Source of the DNA: an uncultured Collinsella sp.
GTDB taxonomy: Bacteria > Actinomycetota > Coriobacteriia > Coriobacteriales > Coriobacteriaceae
Reading direction: 5' to 3'
Assembly (NCBI GenBank): GCA_902464175.1
Contig: CABQHZ010000015.1
Location: 1 to 27,626 of the forward strand
Length of the DNA stretch: 27,626 bases
In this document: piece by piece, positions 1-7,613 of the stretch
Layout of the letters: the number at the start of each line of letters is the position of its first letter
Numbering within the stretch: position 1 is the first letter of the stretch
Notes under the pieces: generated by a model
The model's input: only the letters and a program-made list of their open reading frames with translations
Told to the model about the DNA's origin: nothing
The model's database searches: none
Program-made: the position numbers and the translations under genes

Positions 1-70
1 GGCGTATCCATCGAGATTCATATTTCACTCACATTGTTTACGCAGGTAAAGTGCGCGGAGTCGCCTGGGG

Positions 71-115
71 CCGGCAGAGCGGCGGCGAAATATATTAAGG
101 TTGCTGCTCTGCCGG
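71..115. repeat. Inverted repeat (hairpin) beside phosphatase remnant
   Basis: A perfect 10-bp inverted repeat, CCGGCAGAGC at 71-80 and GCTCTGCCGG at 106-115, with two further GC pairs after one mismatch, encloses an AT-rich loop. It lies immediately beyond the end of the duplicated phosphatase flank (116-177). There is no clear T-run on either side, so it is not a convincing intrinsic terminator. It could be a processing stem or a recombination scar. Positions 1-70 show nothing I recognise. Confidence 0.5.
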
Positions 116-162
116 GCTTGGGAGACGACACGTTGACGCCTGCTTAACTCTGCTCGCTCAGG

Positions 163-310
163 CTAAAGACTTTGTTGGGGATCCACTATTTGTTGGAGGG
201 TGAATTTGCTTTGAAGCGGTTTGCCTTCCGCCTGTGGCTTTTTTGAATTGGCGGCTGACGCTGCCGCGACTTATTGCCAAGAGGACTTCAACACCATCGG
301 CGCTCATGAG
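163..310 (-). pseudogene. Degenerate 3' fragment of histidine-phosphatase gene (copy of 11709-12329)
   Basis: Minus-strand translation gives a segment reading LMSADGVEVLLAISRGS then VSRQF. It parallels LMSADDVETVLAVSHGS and ASRQF in the intact phosphatase encoded at 11709-12329. At DNA level, 116-177 matches 11662-11723 at 60 of 62 positions, including the stop codon and trailing flank. Positions 245-310 match 11865-11930 at 57 of 66. Between the blocks this copy is 74 bp shorter, which shifts the frame. The catalytic-core His of the intact gene (SHGS) is Arg here, and the 5' two thirds, including the RHG motif, is absent. It is a dead fragment, in the same orientation as the intact gene 11.5 kb away. 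Confidence 0.85.
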
Positions 311-400
311 ACGAGCGGGACACGGCGACCTCCTCAAGGCAGAAGAGGAAGGCCCGCGCTCCAGCTCCATTATCGCGGCATCCCGTTTCGGGGCGAAGAA

Positions 401-1198
401 CTAGAGCACCGAGAACCGGATGAAATTGTACGTGCAGATCACGATGATGAGCACGAGGGCGAACACGTAGAGCTTATCGACCGCCGCCGAGTCCATCCGG
501 CGCAGCAGGCGGCGCCCCACGACCGACCCAAGCACCGCCATCGCCGCCATGCCCAGCAGGACCACGGGGAGGAACGCGGGCACGCTGCCCGTGGCCAGCG
601 TGTAGATGAGGCTCGCCGTCTGCGAGAACGCGATGATGAACAGCGACGCCTGCGCGGCGGGCTTGCTCTCCATGGCGAAGAAGAAGACGAGGATGGCCAG
701 GTTGAAGGGGCCGCCGCCGATGCCGAGGAAGGACCAGCACGCCCCGGCGCAGAACCCTATGAGCGCCTGCGCCCACGCATTCTCGAGCTTGAGGCCCTTG
801 ATGCGCGCCTTGTTGAGCGTGTAGGCCAGCACGAGGACGGCGAGCACGATGAGCACGGCGGCCTGGACCGCGCCGACGAGCTCGGCGTCGGGGAACACGG
901 ACCCCAGCCGGTTGAACAACATCTTGCCGATCACGCCGCCCACCGCGGAGCTGACGGCGATGGGCGACATCGCCCGCGCGTCGATATCAGACTGCCCGCT
1001 CGCCGCGTTCTGCGCGAGCGTGGAGAGCGACATGATGAGCACCGACATGCTCGAGAGGAAGCTCACCGTGCTCACGCTCATGACGTTCATCGCGTCGACC
1101 ACGGGCTTGATGATCACGCCGCCGCCGATGCCACAGAGCGGCCCCAGAAGCGACGCCAGGAAGCATACCGCGAAGACCAAGATGTATTGAGGACCCAT
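401..1198 (-). CDS. TauE/SafE-family sulfite/sulfonate exporter-like membrane protein
   Basis: This 265-residue hydrophobic protein has the internal two-fold repeat of the TauE/SafE family. A GIGGG motif lies near residue 25 (CGIGGGVIIKP) and again in the second half (LGIGGGPFNLA), each beside long membrane segments. About seven or eight segments span the whole length, so it is an integral inner-membrane protein. Family members are proposed to move sulfite, sulfoacetate or other small sulfur or carboxylate anions, but this substrate is not shown by sequence. It is the last gene downstream of two sulfatases and their maturase. Export of sulfate or sulfite released in the cytosol is therefore the natural inference. 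The ATG start has an AGGAG about 9 nt upstream. A frameshifted paralogue lies directly upstream (1429-1678). The family call is firm and the substrate is speculative. Confidence 0.88.
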   Translation of the reverse strand: MGPQYILVFAVCFLASLLGPLCGIGGGVIIKPVVDAMNVMSVSTVSFLSSMSVLIMSLSTLAQNAASGQSDIDARAMSPIAVSSAVGGVIGKMLFNRLGSVFPDAELVGAVQAAVLIVLAVLVLAYTLNKARIKGLKLENAWAQALIGFCAGACWSFLGIGGGPFNLAILVFFFAMESKPAAQASLFIIAFSQTASLIYTLATGSVPAFLPVVLLGMAAMAVLGSVVGRRLLRRMDSAAVDKLYVFALVLIIVICTYNFIRFSVL

Positions 1199-1428
1199 CC
1201 GAACAAGCTCCTATCGATCGAGCAACACCCTATGCAACGAATTGCAAGCGTTCGTATCATTCAAAACCGCAGCGTATGGTTGTGGACTTTTACATATCTC
1301 GAACGCTGCTGCGCGATATGTCCCTATTTACGCCGCTCATGCGGAGCACCGTTGCGCCAAGGGCTAGGCGTCCCCGCCAATCTGCCTGCCGAGTCCATCA
1401 ATGGCCCGCGCACCGTCTCGACACGCCG
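1199..1428. other. Gene-free interval between intact and broken tauE copies
   Basis: This 230-bp stretch lies upstream of the intact TauE/SafE gene and downstream of its broken paralogue. I see no coding frame with recognisable content, no terminator with a T-run and no convincing promoter hexamer pair. It may be leftover DNA from the deletion that truncated the upstream copy. Confidence 0.4.
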
Positions 1429-1678
1429 CTAGTAGTTAGCGAAGTAATCCTGGTTGAAGATGCACGCGTAGACGACGTCGAGCAGCAGCGCGGTGGAAAC
1501 GCTCATGGCGAAGTGCCCGATGTTGTCCTCGCGGTGCATCCGGACAGGAAGTTGATGGTCGCCACGTCGGCGACACCCACGGCGTCCATCACGGGCTTAA
1601 TGATGATGCCCCGCCGACACCGCAGATGGCACTGATGGTAGAGGCGAAAAACGCAATGGCGAATACGATTGCTAGCAT
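1429..1678 (-). pseudogene. Frameshifted, truncated TauE/SafE gene joined to an unrelated 3' end
   Basis: Reading from ATG at 1678 gives MLAIVFAIAFFASTISAICG then VGG, a TauE/SafE amino terminus. One base is missing inside the glycine motif. Shifting frame by one restores IIIKPVMDAVGVADVATINF, closely parallel to VIIKPVVDAMNVMSVSTVSF in the intact paralogue downstream. After about 45 codons the similarity stops. A third frame then runs MHREDNIGHFAMSVSTALLL and onward to a TAG at 1429-1431, which I do not recognise. Both a frameshift and an internal deletion or fusion have destroyed the gene. It begins 22 bp after the helical-repeat gene (1700-2311), so it was once part of the same operon. Confidence 0.8.
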
Positions 1679-1699
1679 ATGAAGCGCCTAGACTCTTCC

Positions 1700-2311
1700 C
1701 TACTTGTCAGGCATGGCTGCTGCGAGCGTCCGCTCAGCGCGCTCGCAATAGGACGCGGCGCGCCCCTCGTCACCCTTGTTCTCGTACTGAACCGAGAGCA
1801 TCTGGCAGAGCAGGGCCTCTTCCATGCCAGCCGCCTCCGACAACGCGCGCTCCATCTCGTCGATATAGGCATACGAGCCCTTGAGGAAGACGTCATAGGT
1901 GCGACGGTCGGCACGCGCAGCCTCGCGATCACCGTGCTCCTCGAGGTAGGAGAGCACCTCGCGTGCGTGGGGCTCATCCCCGATCTCCACGTAGAAGGAG
2001 AACGCCTTTGCCGCCAGCGCGAGTGTCTGCTCCTCGCTCATCTTGAGCGAACCCATCTCGCGGATGATGCGCTCGGATGCCTCGACGTCATCCATGGCAA
2101 GAGCTGCGTTCAAGCGCATGAAAAGCACGTTGTACTTGGGGTACAGCACGCTAGTGAGCGGGCGGTTCAGGACCTTGAGGTAGTTGTTGAGGTCGCCCTC
2201 GCGCAGGTACGCCTCGAGCTTGGCGAAGGTTGTGCGCTTTTGGACCTCCATGTAAATGGTGAACCCGACCGCAACCACTACGACCACAATGCCGATCGTC
2301 TTCATATCCAT
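1700..2311 (-). CDS. Membrane-anchored helical-repeat protein of unknown function
   Basis: This 203-residue protein starts with one strongly hydrophobic segment (about residues 5-20) followed by a basic stretch. That predicts a single amino-terminal membrane anchor with the rest on one side of the membrane. The remainder is rich in Ala, Glu and Leu. Its amphipathic helix pairs (for example around residues 75-110 and 165-200) look like TPR or SEL1-type repeats without a clean consensus. I do not recognise the family. It sits 15 bp after the second sulfatase and before the TauE/SafE copies, so it is probably co-transcribed with sulfated-sugar functions. An AAAGG lies about 7 nt before the ATG. 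A scaffold role for the sulfatases or exporter is possible but not supported by any motif. Confidence 0.75.
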   Translation of the reverse strand: MDMKTIGIVVVVVAVGFTIYMEVQKRTTFAKLEAYLREGDLNNYLKVLNRPLTSVLYPKYNVLFMRLNAALAMDDVEASERIIREMGSLKMSEEQTLALAAKAFSFYVEIGDEPHAREVLSYLEEHGDREAARADRRTYDVFLKGSYAYIDEMERALSEAAGMEEALLCQMLSVQYENKGDEGRAASYCERAERTLAAAMPDK

Positions 2312-2326
2312 GGATAGGCCTTTCTC

Positions 2327-3811
2327 TTAACGTTGGAGGCGCGAGGGCCGGGGGCGCTCAAGCATAACGGCGGGCGCACGTCCCGCCACCAACTCGCCGT
2401 CACGAACATATCCCTCTTCGCGACCAGCGAGCTCCTCAATCAGGCAGGCACGGAGCACGGCGATGCGCGCGGCGCGCTCCGGAGCGTCGATGAGGTCGTG
2501 CTCCTCACGCGGATCGGCGTCCAGGTCGAAATACTGCTCCACCCCGGTCCGTGTGAACCAGATGTACTTGTCATGCGGGGTCACGATCCACTGGTTGGAC
2601 TGCTCGCGGCTGCCGCTGTGCTCGCCGTGCAGGTATGCACGGTTCAGCGGCGCGGCGCCGGTAAGCTCGCCCATGAGCGAGGCGCCCTCCACGCCCTCGG
2701 GCACGGGCAGGTCGCACGCCTCGAGGATGGTGGGCATAAGGTCCATGAGTTCCACCGTGCTCTCGCTCACGCCGCGAACGCGCTCGCCGCCCGGCACATC
2801 GACGTTTTTGCCCACGTGCACGATGAAGGGGATGCGCGCGGAGCCCTCGTAGGGCAACACCTTGCGAAAGAGACTGTGGTCAAAGAGCATCTCGCCGTGG
2901 TCGGAGCAGAACACGATCACGGTGTCGTGGTAGGTCTCGTCGTTCTCGAGCGCCGTGATGAGCCGGCCGATCTGGTGGTCCATATGTGTGATGCAGGCAT
3001 AATAGCCCGCCATGGCCTCGCGGCGCAGCTCGGCGTCGCGGCAGCCGTGCACGCTGTCCAAGATCATGCCATCGCGCTCGGTGGCATCGGCGTCATCCCA
3101 ATCGCCAGCGGCAGGCGCGCGCAGCTCGATGTCGCGGTACAGATCGAAGTAGGTCTGCGGCGCGTCGAAGGGCGGGTGGGGCCGCACGAAGCTCGTCATG
3201 AGGAAGAACGGGCGCGTGCGATCGCGGGTCTCCAAAAAGCGGATGGACTCGTCCACCACCCAGTTGGTGGGGTGCAGGCGCTCCTCGTAGGCCCAGGGAT
3301 GGGTGATCCAGGAGTTGTTCTCAACGCCCGAACCGTTCACGTCGGCGAATTCGCCCAGTTCATTTTTGAGGAAGCGCATGTAGTCGTCGGAGACGTTCTG
3401 GTGCATCCAGTACGGCAGGTTCGCCTTGCGGTAGTGGCCGATGTAGCCGTCATGCAGGCGCATGTGCTCGAAGCCGCAGCCCAAACGCGGCGGATGCACG
3501 TGCATCTTGCCTACCACGGCGGTCTGGTAGCCGCCGTCGCGCATCTCCTGCGCGAGCATATGGTCGTACTCCCACGCGATACCGTCCTGGTAACCCACGC
3601 GGCCCGTGCCCGCGGGCGTCTTGCCGCAAAAGAGGGCGGCGCGCGCCGGGATGCAACTCGGGCAGGCGGAGTAGGCGTTCTCGAACAGCATGCCGTCGGC
3701 GGCGAGCGTGTCCAAGTAGGGCGTCTGCACGTCCGGATGGCCGTCGATACCCAGGCAGTCGCCGCGCATCTGGTCGCACATGATAAGGAGAACGTTGGGT
3801 TGCTGGGGCAT
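2327..3811 (-). CDS. Cys-type formylglycine sulfatase (no signal peptide)
   Basis: This alkaline-phosphatase-superfamily sulfatase hydrolyses a sulfate ester, presumably on an imported sugar. From the ATG at 3811 the protein has 494 residues. An amino-terminal metal-site motif CDQMRGD is near residues 12-18. The formylglycine signature CIPAR is at residues 53-57, with Cys53 the predicted modified residue. GKMH is near residues 101-104, and SDHGE in the last 40% supplies further metal ligands. The Cys (not Ser) form needs an anaerobic maturase, which is encoded immediately upstream at 3913-5013. There is no secretion signal or lipobox, so it should act in the cytosol. A GTG six codons earlier (3829) is possible, but GGAG is well placed 6 nt before the ATG chosen. 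Substrate specificity cannot be read from sequence. Confidence 0.92.
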   Translation of the reverse strand: MPQQPNVLLIMCDQMRGDCLGIDGHPDVQTPYLDTLAADGMLFENAYSACPSCIPARAALFCGKTPAGTGRVGYQDGIAWEYDHMLAQEMRDGGYQTAVVGKMHVHPPRLGCGFEHMRLHDGYIGHYRKANLPYWMHQNVSDDYMRFLKNELGEFADVNGSGVENNSWITHPWAYEERLHPTNWVVDESIRFLETRDRTRPFFLMTSFVRPHPPFDAPQTYFDLYRDIELRAPAAGDWDDADATERDGMILDSVHGCRDAELRREAMAGYYACITHMDHQIGRLITALENDETYHDTVIVFCSDHGEMLFDHSLFRKVLPYEGSARIPFIVHVGKNVDVPGGERVRGVSESTVELMDLMPTILEACDLPVPEGVEGASLMGELTGAAPLNRAYLHGEHSGSREQSNQWIVTPHDKYIWFTRTGVEQYFDLDADPREEHDLIDAPERAARIAVLRACLIEELAGREEGYVRDGELVAGRAPAVMLERPRPSRLQR

Positions 3812-3912
3812 AGGGAACTCCAAACTCACGGGAACGGGATGAAGATTGAGTGGTCAAGGCGGGAGGGGCGCAGAGCCCCACACAACTACGACGAGGCAAA
3901 ACCCGGGCAGGA

Positions 3913-5013
3913 TCAGCGCCGCGTGAACATGCGAGCCACGCGCTGCAGGCCGGGATAGGCGTACTCCAAAAACTCACGCAGCCCGCAGTAGCCCGCATCG
4001 TAATAGGCGATGTTCAGGCGCTTGCAGTTGCGATGGCAAATGCCCTCAAAGGGGCAATCGGCGCACCGCGCGCAATCGCGACGCGGCTCGTTCAAAAACA
4101 TGCGCATGGTCTCACAGGTCGCCATTGCCTCAAGGGAATCGACGCGAATATCGCCCACGCGGTACTCATCCAGCGCATAGAAGTCGCACGGATACACCGA
4201 ACCGTCGCTTTCCACCACGAACTGCGGAGCGCAGCGGCCGAGCATACCGCACTGCGACGGAAACTGCCCGAGCGCCATCTGCATGACGTTCTCGAACAGC
4301 CAGATGCTCACATAGCGCCCAGCACCGAGCTCGCGCCACCACAAGTCGAACAAGCGGCGGTAGAACGAGGAGAAGGCACGCGGGTCGAGCGAGAACGTGT
4401 CCCGCTCATCGTCGAGGCCCGGCAGGCACGGGATGAACTGGATATGGGTGATCTTCTCCTGCTTGATGAAGGAGAAGACGCGCTGTGGATGCGCCGCCAT
4501 CTGCGAGGTGAGGACCGAGAGTATGTTGACGTCCACGCCGCGCTCGCGCAGCAGGCGAACGCCGCTCATGACGCGCGCGTACGTAGCGGCACCGTGCGCA
4601 TCGGGACGCATCGAATCGTGCAGGTCGCGATAAGCGTCAACCGAGACTCCGATGAGGAACCCGTGCTCGCGGAAGAACTCGGCCCATTCCTCTTCGATCA
4701 GGTAGCCGTTGGTCTGCAACGCCCAGCTCACCCGCTGGTTCTCACGGCGCTCCTCCACCCGCGCGACGAACGAATGGAAGAAGTCAAGGCCGGCCAGGGT
4801 GGGCTCGCCGCCCTGGAAGGCGAAAGAAATGTGCGCATCACTCGCCACGGCGAGTGCACGGTCGATGATGGCACTTGCCACGTCTTCGCCCATGACGCGG
4901 GCGCTCCGCTCCTCGCGATGAGCAGCGACATCGCAGTAAAAGCAGTACCTGCACCGCATGTTGCAAGCACTCGATGCCGGTTTTATCAAAAAGCCAATAT
5001 GCTTCGCGCACAT
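3913..5013 (-). CDS. Anaerobic sulfatase-maturating enzyme (radical SAM, SPASM domain)
   Basis: This enzyme converts the active-site Cys or Ser of sulfatases to formylglycine without oxygen. The 366-residue protein has the radical-SAM signature CNMRCRYC at residues 17-24 (C-x3-C-x2-C) for the 4Fe-4S cluster that cleaves SAM. QGGEPTL follows, as in known anSMEs. A Cys-rich carboxy-terminal SPASM region (CGMLGRC, YPCDF, CARCADCPFEGIC, then a late Cys) carries auxiliary clusters. It lies between two Cys-type sulfatase genes in the same direction, its obvious clients. The ATG at 5013 is preferred because AAGGGGGG lies 8 nt upstream. A GTG at 5034 would add seven residues. Cytosolic location fits cytosolic sulfatases. 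Confidence 0.93.
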   Translation of the reverse strand: MCAKHIGFLIKPASSACNMRCRYCFYCDVAAHREERSARVMGEDVASAIIDRALAVASDAHISFAFQGGEPTLAGLDFFHSFVARVEERRENQRVSWALQTNGYLIEEEWAEFFREHGFLIGVSVDAYRDLHDSMRPDAHGAATYARVMSGVRLLRERGVDVNILSVLTSQMAAHPQRVFSFIKQEKITHIQFIPCLPGLDDERDTFSLDPRAFSSFYRRLFDLWWRELGAGRYVSIWLFENVMQMALGQFPSQCGMLGRCAPQFVVESDGSVYPCDFYALDEYRVGDIRVDSLEAMATCETMRMFLNEPRRDCARCADCPFEGICHRNCKRLNIAYYDAGYCGLREFLEYAYPGLQRVARMFTRR

Positions 5014-5052
5014 GGCACATACCCCCCTTCGCACAGGCTAGCCCTCACTCAT

Positions 5053-5097
5053 CGGGCCGGAAACCACCTCCTTACCCGAGGCGGCGCATCCGGCCCG
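5053..5097 (-). other. Intercistronic hairpin between sulfatase and maturase genes
   Basis: A perfect 9-bp inverted repeat, CGGGCCGGA at 5053-5061 and TCCGGCCCG at 5089-5097, has a shorter CCTC/GAGG stem inside it. It sits in the 103-bp gap between the first sulfatase stop and the maturase start. There is no T-run after it, so partial termination or transcript processing is more likely than a full stop. Confidence 0.45.
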
Positions 5098-5116
5098 CAC
5101 AATCACCGCATGAATC

Positions 5117-6613
5117 TTAGGCCAAGCCCAGGCGCTCCTTTTGCTCGGCCGGGGACTCATGCTCCTCCAGGCCGCGCAGCAGCAGGTCAATCATGCGCTG
5201 TTCGGCGTGGTCGTCCTTGCCGGCGAGATTATTAACCTGGCCGTAGTCACTCTCAAGGTCGAACAGCATCGTCTGCTCGACCTCGGCGAGCGGCGTGGCC
5301 CCCTCGATCTGGGCCGGCTTCTTACAGGGGATCTTGAACAGCGGGTACTTGGTGCGTTTGAAGTAGCGGCCACACTCAATCTCCTCCGGGCAGTCCGAAC
5401 CCATCTTTTTGCGGATGGTGTGCGGCAGTGCGGTGTACTCGAAGCACGGCTGGTTGCCGGCGACCGGCGCGCGGAAGTAGGTGTAGCGGCCGTCGGTGAC
5501 GTTGACGGTCATGGCGTGCACGCCGTACAGGGCGTAGCCACGCGTGGGCGCGTCAGCATCCGTCATGAGCGGCACGAGGGAGGTGCCGCACACATCTGCG
5601 GGAATCTCGCAGCCGTGGGCCTCAAGCACCGTGGGCATGATGTCGATTGCCTGAGTGAGCTGGCGGGCATGCTCGCCGGCGCGGGCGTTACCCGGGAAGT
5701 GCACAATGAACGGCAGATGCGCGAGCTCGTTATACAGGTGCATGTAGTTTTTGCCCATGTAGTCGCGCTCGCCCAGGAAATAGCCGTGGTCGGTGGTGAC
5801 CATGACCATGGTATCGTCCAGCATCCCGCGCTCCTCGAGCTTGTCGATGAGCCTACCAAACCAGCGGTCGGTCATGGTGACGAGGGCCTTGTAGCGGCGC
5901 TGCAGGTAGTCCTCCGCGCCCTTGTTGACGTCGGTGGCGGAGACGCGCTTGTACTCAGGAATCTCGAAGTAGTCGCGGTCGAGCTCGCCAGTGCCGCCGT
6001 ACATCTCCATGTACTTGTCGGGCACATCGAAGGGCTCGTGCGGGTCGAAGGCCTCAACCATAAGGAAGAAGTCGTCGGCCCCAGCATTGCCGTCGATCCA
6101 GTCGCAGGCGGACTGGAAGGTCTTGGGGCTCGGCATGTCCTCTTCGTTGGGCCAGAGCTGACGGTTCTTCTGGTACTGCTCGCGCACGCGCCCGTAGAAG
6201 GTCTCGGGCATGTTATTCGGCTCATCGATGCGGCTGACCCACGGGTCGCCCTCCTGGCCGCGGTAGTAATCCCAGGTGTTGAACTCCTGGAGGTAGCCCT
6301 CGCCACCGGTGCGTAGGTAGTGGCAGTGGTCGGTGGTGATGTGGCAGAAGTTGCCGTTCGCGCGCAGGCAGGCCGGCAGCGTCACATCGAAGGGCTCGAT
6401 GGGGCCCCAGGGGCGCTCGAGGAAGTTGTAGCGACCGGTGAGGATGTCGCGGCGGGCAGGCATGCAGGGAGCCGAGCCGATCCAGTGGTTGTCGAACACG
6501 CAGGAACGCTCGGCAAAGGCATCGAGATTGGGGGTCTGGACGTCGGTTGCGGGGTTGTAGCACGACAGGACGTCGCGACGCAGAGTATCCATGAGCACGA
6601 GGACGGTTCTCAT
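5117..6613 (-). CDS. Second Cys-type formylglycine sulfatase (no signal peptide)
   Basis: This 498-residue sulfatase differs clearly from the one at 2327-3811. The amino terminus MRTVLVLMDTLRRD supplies the first metal ligands (Asp9). The formylglycine signature CMPAR is at residues 50-54, followed by RDILTGRY as in the family consensus. TTDHGYFLGERDYMGKNYMH in the second half holds further metal-site residues. There is no signal peptide, so the enzyme is predicted to be cytosolic and to depend on the maturase encoded directly downstream. Start choice: ATG at 6613 has GAAAGG 6 nt upstream. The ATG at 6619 abuts that site, and earlier in-frame starts lack a ribosome site. The gene follows the EIID gene after 169 bp. 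Having two sulfatases suggests two sulfate positions or two related substrates. Confidence 0.9.
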   Translation of the reverse strand: MRTVLVLMDTLRRDVLSCYNPATDVQTPNLDAFAERSCVFDNHWIGSAPCMPARRDILTGRYNFLERPWGPIEPFDVTLPACLRANGNFCHITTDHCHYLRTGGEGYLQEFNTWDYYRGQEGDPWVSRIDEPNNMPETFYGRVREQYQKNRQLWPNEEDMPSPKTFQSACDWIDGNAGADDFFLMVEAFDPHEPFDVPDKYMEMYGGTGELDRDYFEIPEYKRVSATDVNKGAEDYLQRRYKALVTMTDRWFGRLIDKLEERGMLDDTMVMVTTDHGYFLGERDYMGKNYMHLYNELAHLPFIVHFPGNARAGEHARQLTQAIDIMPTVLEAHGCEIPADVCGTSLVPLMTDADAPTRGYALYGVHAMTVNVTDGRYTYFRAPVAGNQPCFEYTALPHTIRKKMGSDCPEEIECGRYFKRTKYPLFKIPCKKPAQIEGATPLAEVEQTMLFDLESDYGQVNNLAGKDDHAEQRMIDLLLRGLEEHESPAEQKERLGLA

Positions 6614-6644
6614 TGGCATCCTTTCGATAGTTGGATTTGCCAGA

Positions 6645-6657
6645 TGGCGATACGCCA
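6645..6657. promoter_or_regulatory. Possible operator: 13-bp perfect palindrome upstream of sulfatase
   Basis: TGGCGATACGCCA is a perfect inverted repeat (5-bp arms, 3-bp centre) 32 bp upstream of the sulfatase start at 6613. It could be a repressor site or chance. I found no second copy in the window and no strong promoter hexamers next to it. Confidence 0.25.
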
Positions 6658-6722
6658 AAGGCACATGGGCATAATGGAGCGCACCCCGATCGCGCACGAT
6701 GGAGAGCACATGAGACAACGAG

Positions 6723-6750
6723 GCCCGCGCCCGGCATGCGGGGCGCGGGC
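6723..6750 (-). terminator. GC-rich hairpin after the PTS genes
   Basis: A perfect 10-bp inverted repeat GCCCGCGCCC/GGGCGCGGGC with an 8-nt loop lies 33 bp beyond the EIID stop codon on the minus strand. It lacks a T-run, so it may terminate weakly. That would let some transcription from the PTS promoter continue into the sulfatase genes at a lower level. Confidence 0.5.
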
Positions 6751-6782
6751 ATCAAACGATTTGCCTTTTGATAAGCTCGCGA

Positions 6783-7613
6783 TTAGGCGAAGATCTTGAA
6801 CGCCGGGAAGTAGAAACCGATAGCGGCGAACACAAGGGAGAACACAATCAGACCGATGATGATCTGGGCGGAGTTCTTGCCCTGGCCCTTCTTGAGCAGG
6901 CGATAGCAGATGAAAGTCAGAACGACAGGCAGCAGGAAGGGCAACACCTTATCGAGCTGGTCCTGGAGCACCAGCGGGTCACCCTCACCGAAGGCGAACT
7001 GCACGGCAAGCTTGAGCTTAACGGTCGTGGCGATCAGGCCGCCGGTGACCATGACGCCCAGCACGTTGGCGAGGTTGCCCAGACGGTCGAAGACCTGGAC
7101 GCCCGCCTTCTCGACGAGCTCCATGCCCATCTCGTAACCCTTGTGCAGGCCGAAGTACTTCAGTGGCCAGTACAGCAGGTTGATGAGCAAGAACATCACG
7201 AGCGGACCCACAATGGAGCCGTTGTCGACGCACATAGATGCGCCGATGGAGCCGGCGATCGGGAACCAGGTGAGGTTCAGCAGGGAGTCACCAAGGCCGG
7301 CGAAGGGACCCATGAGGGAGGTCTTGATGCCGACGACGGTGTCCTTCTGATCCTCATCCGTGGTCTCCTCCAGGGCGGCGGTGATGCCAAGGATGAAGGG
7401 GATCGCGAGCGGGTGGGTGTTGAAGTACTCGAGGTGGCGCTTCATGGCGTTAACGCGCTCCTCCTTGGGGGCGTCCTTGTAGAGCTCCTCGAGGACAGGG
7501 GCAAAGCAGTAGGTCAGGGACAGCGACTGCATGCGCTCGTAGTTGTGCGCGAATTGGCAACCCTGGGTGCGCAGCAGGACCTTGTTCAGGGTGGAGTTGG
7601 AGATCTTACCCAT
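6783..7613 (-). CDS. PTS system mannose/fructose/sorbose-family EIID
   Basis: EIID is the second integral-membrane subunit of mannose-type sugar PTS permeases and works with EIIC to translocate the sugar while EIIB phosphorylates it. The 276-residue protein has the family's opening region (LRTQGCQFAHNYERMQSLSL), the conserved MGPFAGLGDSL motif near residue 100, and hydrophobic segments towards the carboxy terminus. Its ATG overlaps the EIIC stop codon (TAATG, positions 7615-7611), implying translational coupling. Subfamily assignment (mannose, N-acetylgalactosamine, glycosaminoglycan disaccharide) cannot be settled from sequence alone. The neighbouring sulfatases point to an amino sugar or sulfated sugar. 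Confidence 0.95.
   Translation of the reverse strand: MGKISNSTLNKVLLRTQGCQFAHNYERMQSLSLTYCFAPVLEELYKDAPKEERVNAMKRHLEYFNTHPLAIPFILGITAALEETTDEDQKDTVVGIKTSLMGPFAGLGDSLLNLTWFPIAGSIGASMCVDNGSIVGPLVMFLLINLLYWPLKYFGLHKGYEMGMELVEKAGVQVFDRLGNLANVLGVMVTGGLIATTVKLKLAVQFAFGEGDPLVLQDQLDKVLPFLLPVVLTFICYRLLKKGQGKNSAQIIIGLIVFSLVFAAIGFYFPAFKIFA

Noticed and set aside
221..1432. A 403-codon plus-strand frame opposite tauE
   Set aside because: The composition is Arg/His/Glu repeats typical of antisense high-G+C frames. The intact TauE/SafE gene is on the other strand.
2333..3958. A 541-codon plus-strand frame opposite the sulfatase gene
   Set aside because: It is a mirror of the sulfatase codon pattern, rich in His, Val and Ala, and has no recognisable domain or ribosome site.
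5117..6718. The longer sulfatase start at 6718 giving an amino-terminal extension as a possible signal peptide
   Set aside because: The extra 35 residues lack a hydrophobic core. The ATG at 6613 has a well-placed GAAAGG and gives the usual sulfatase start.
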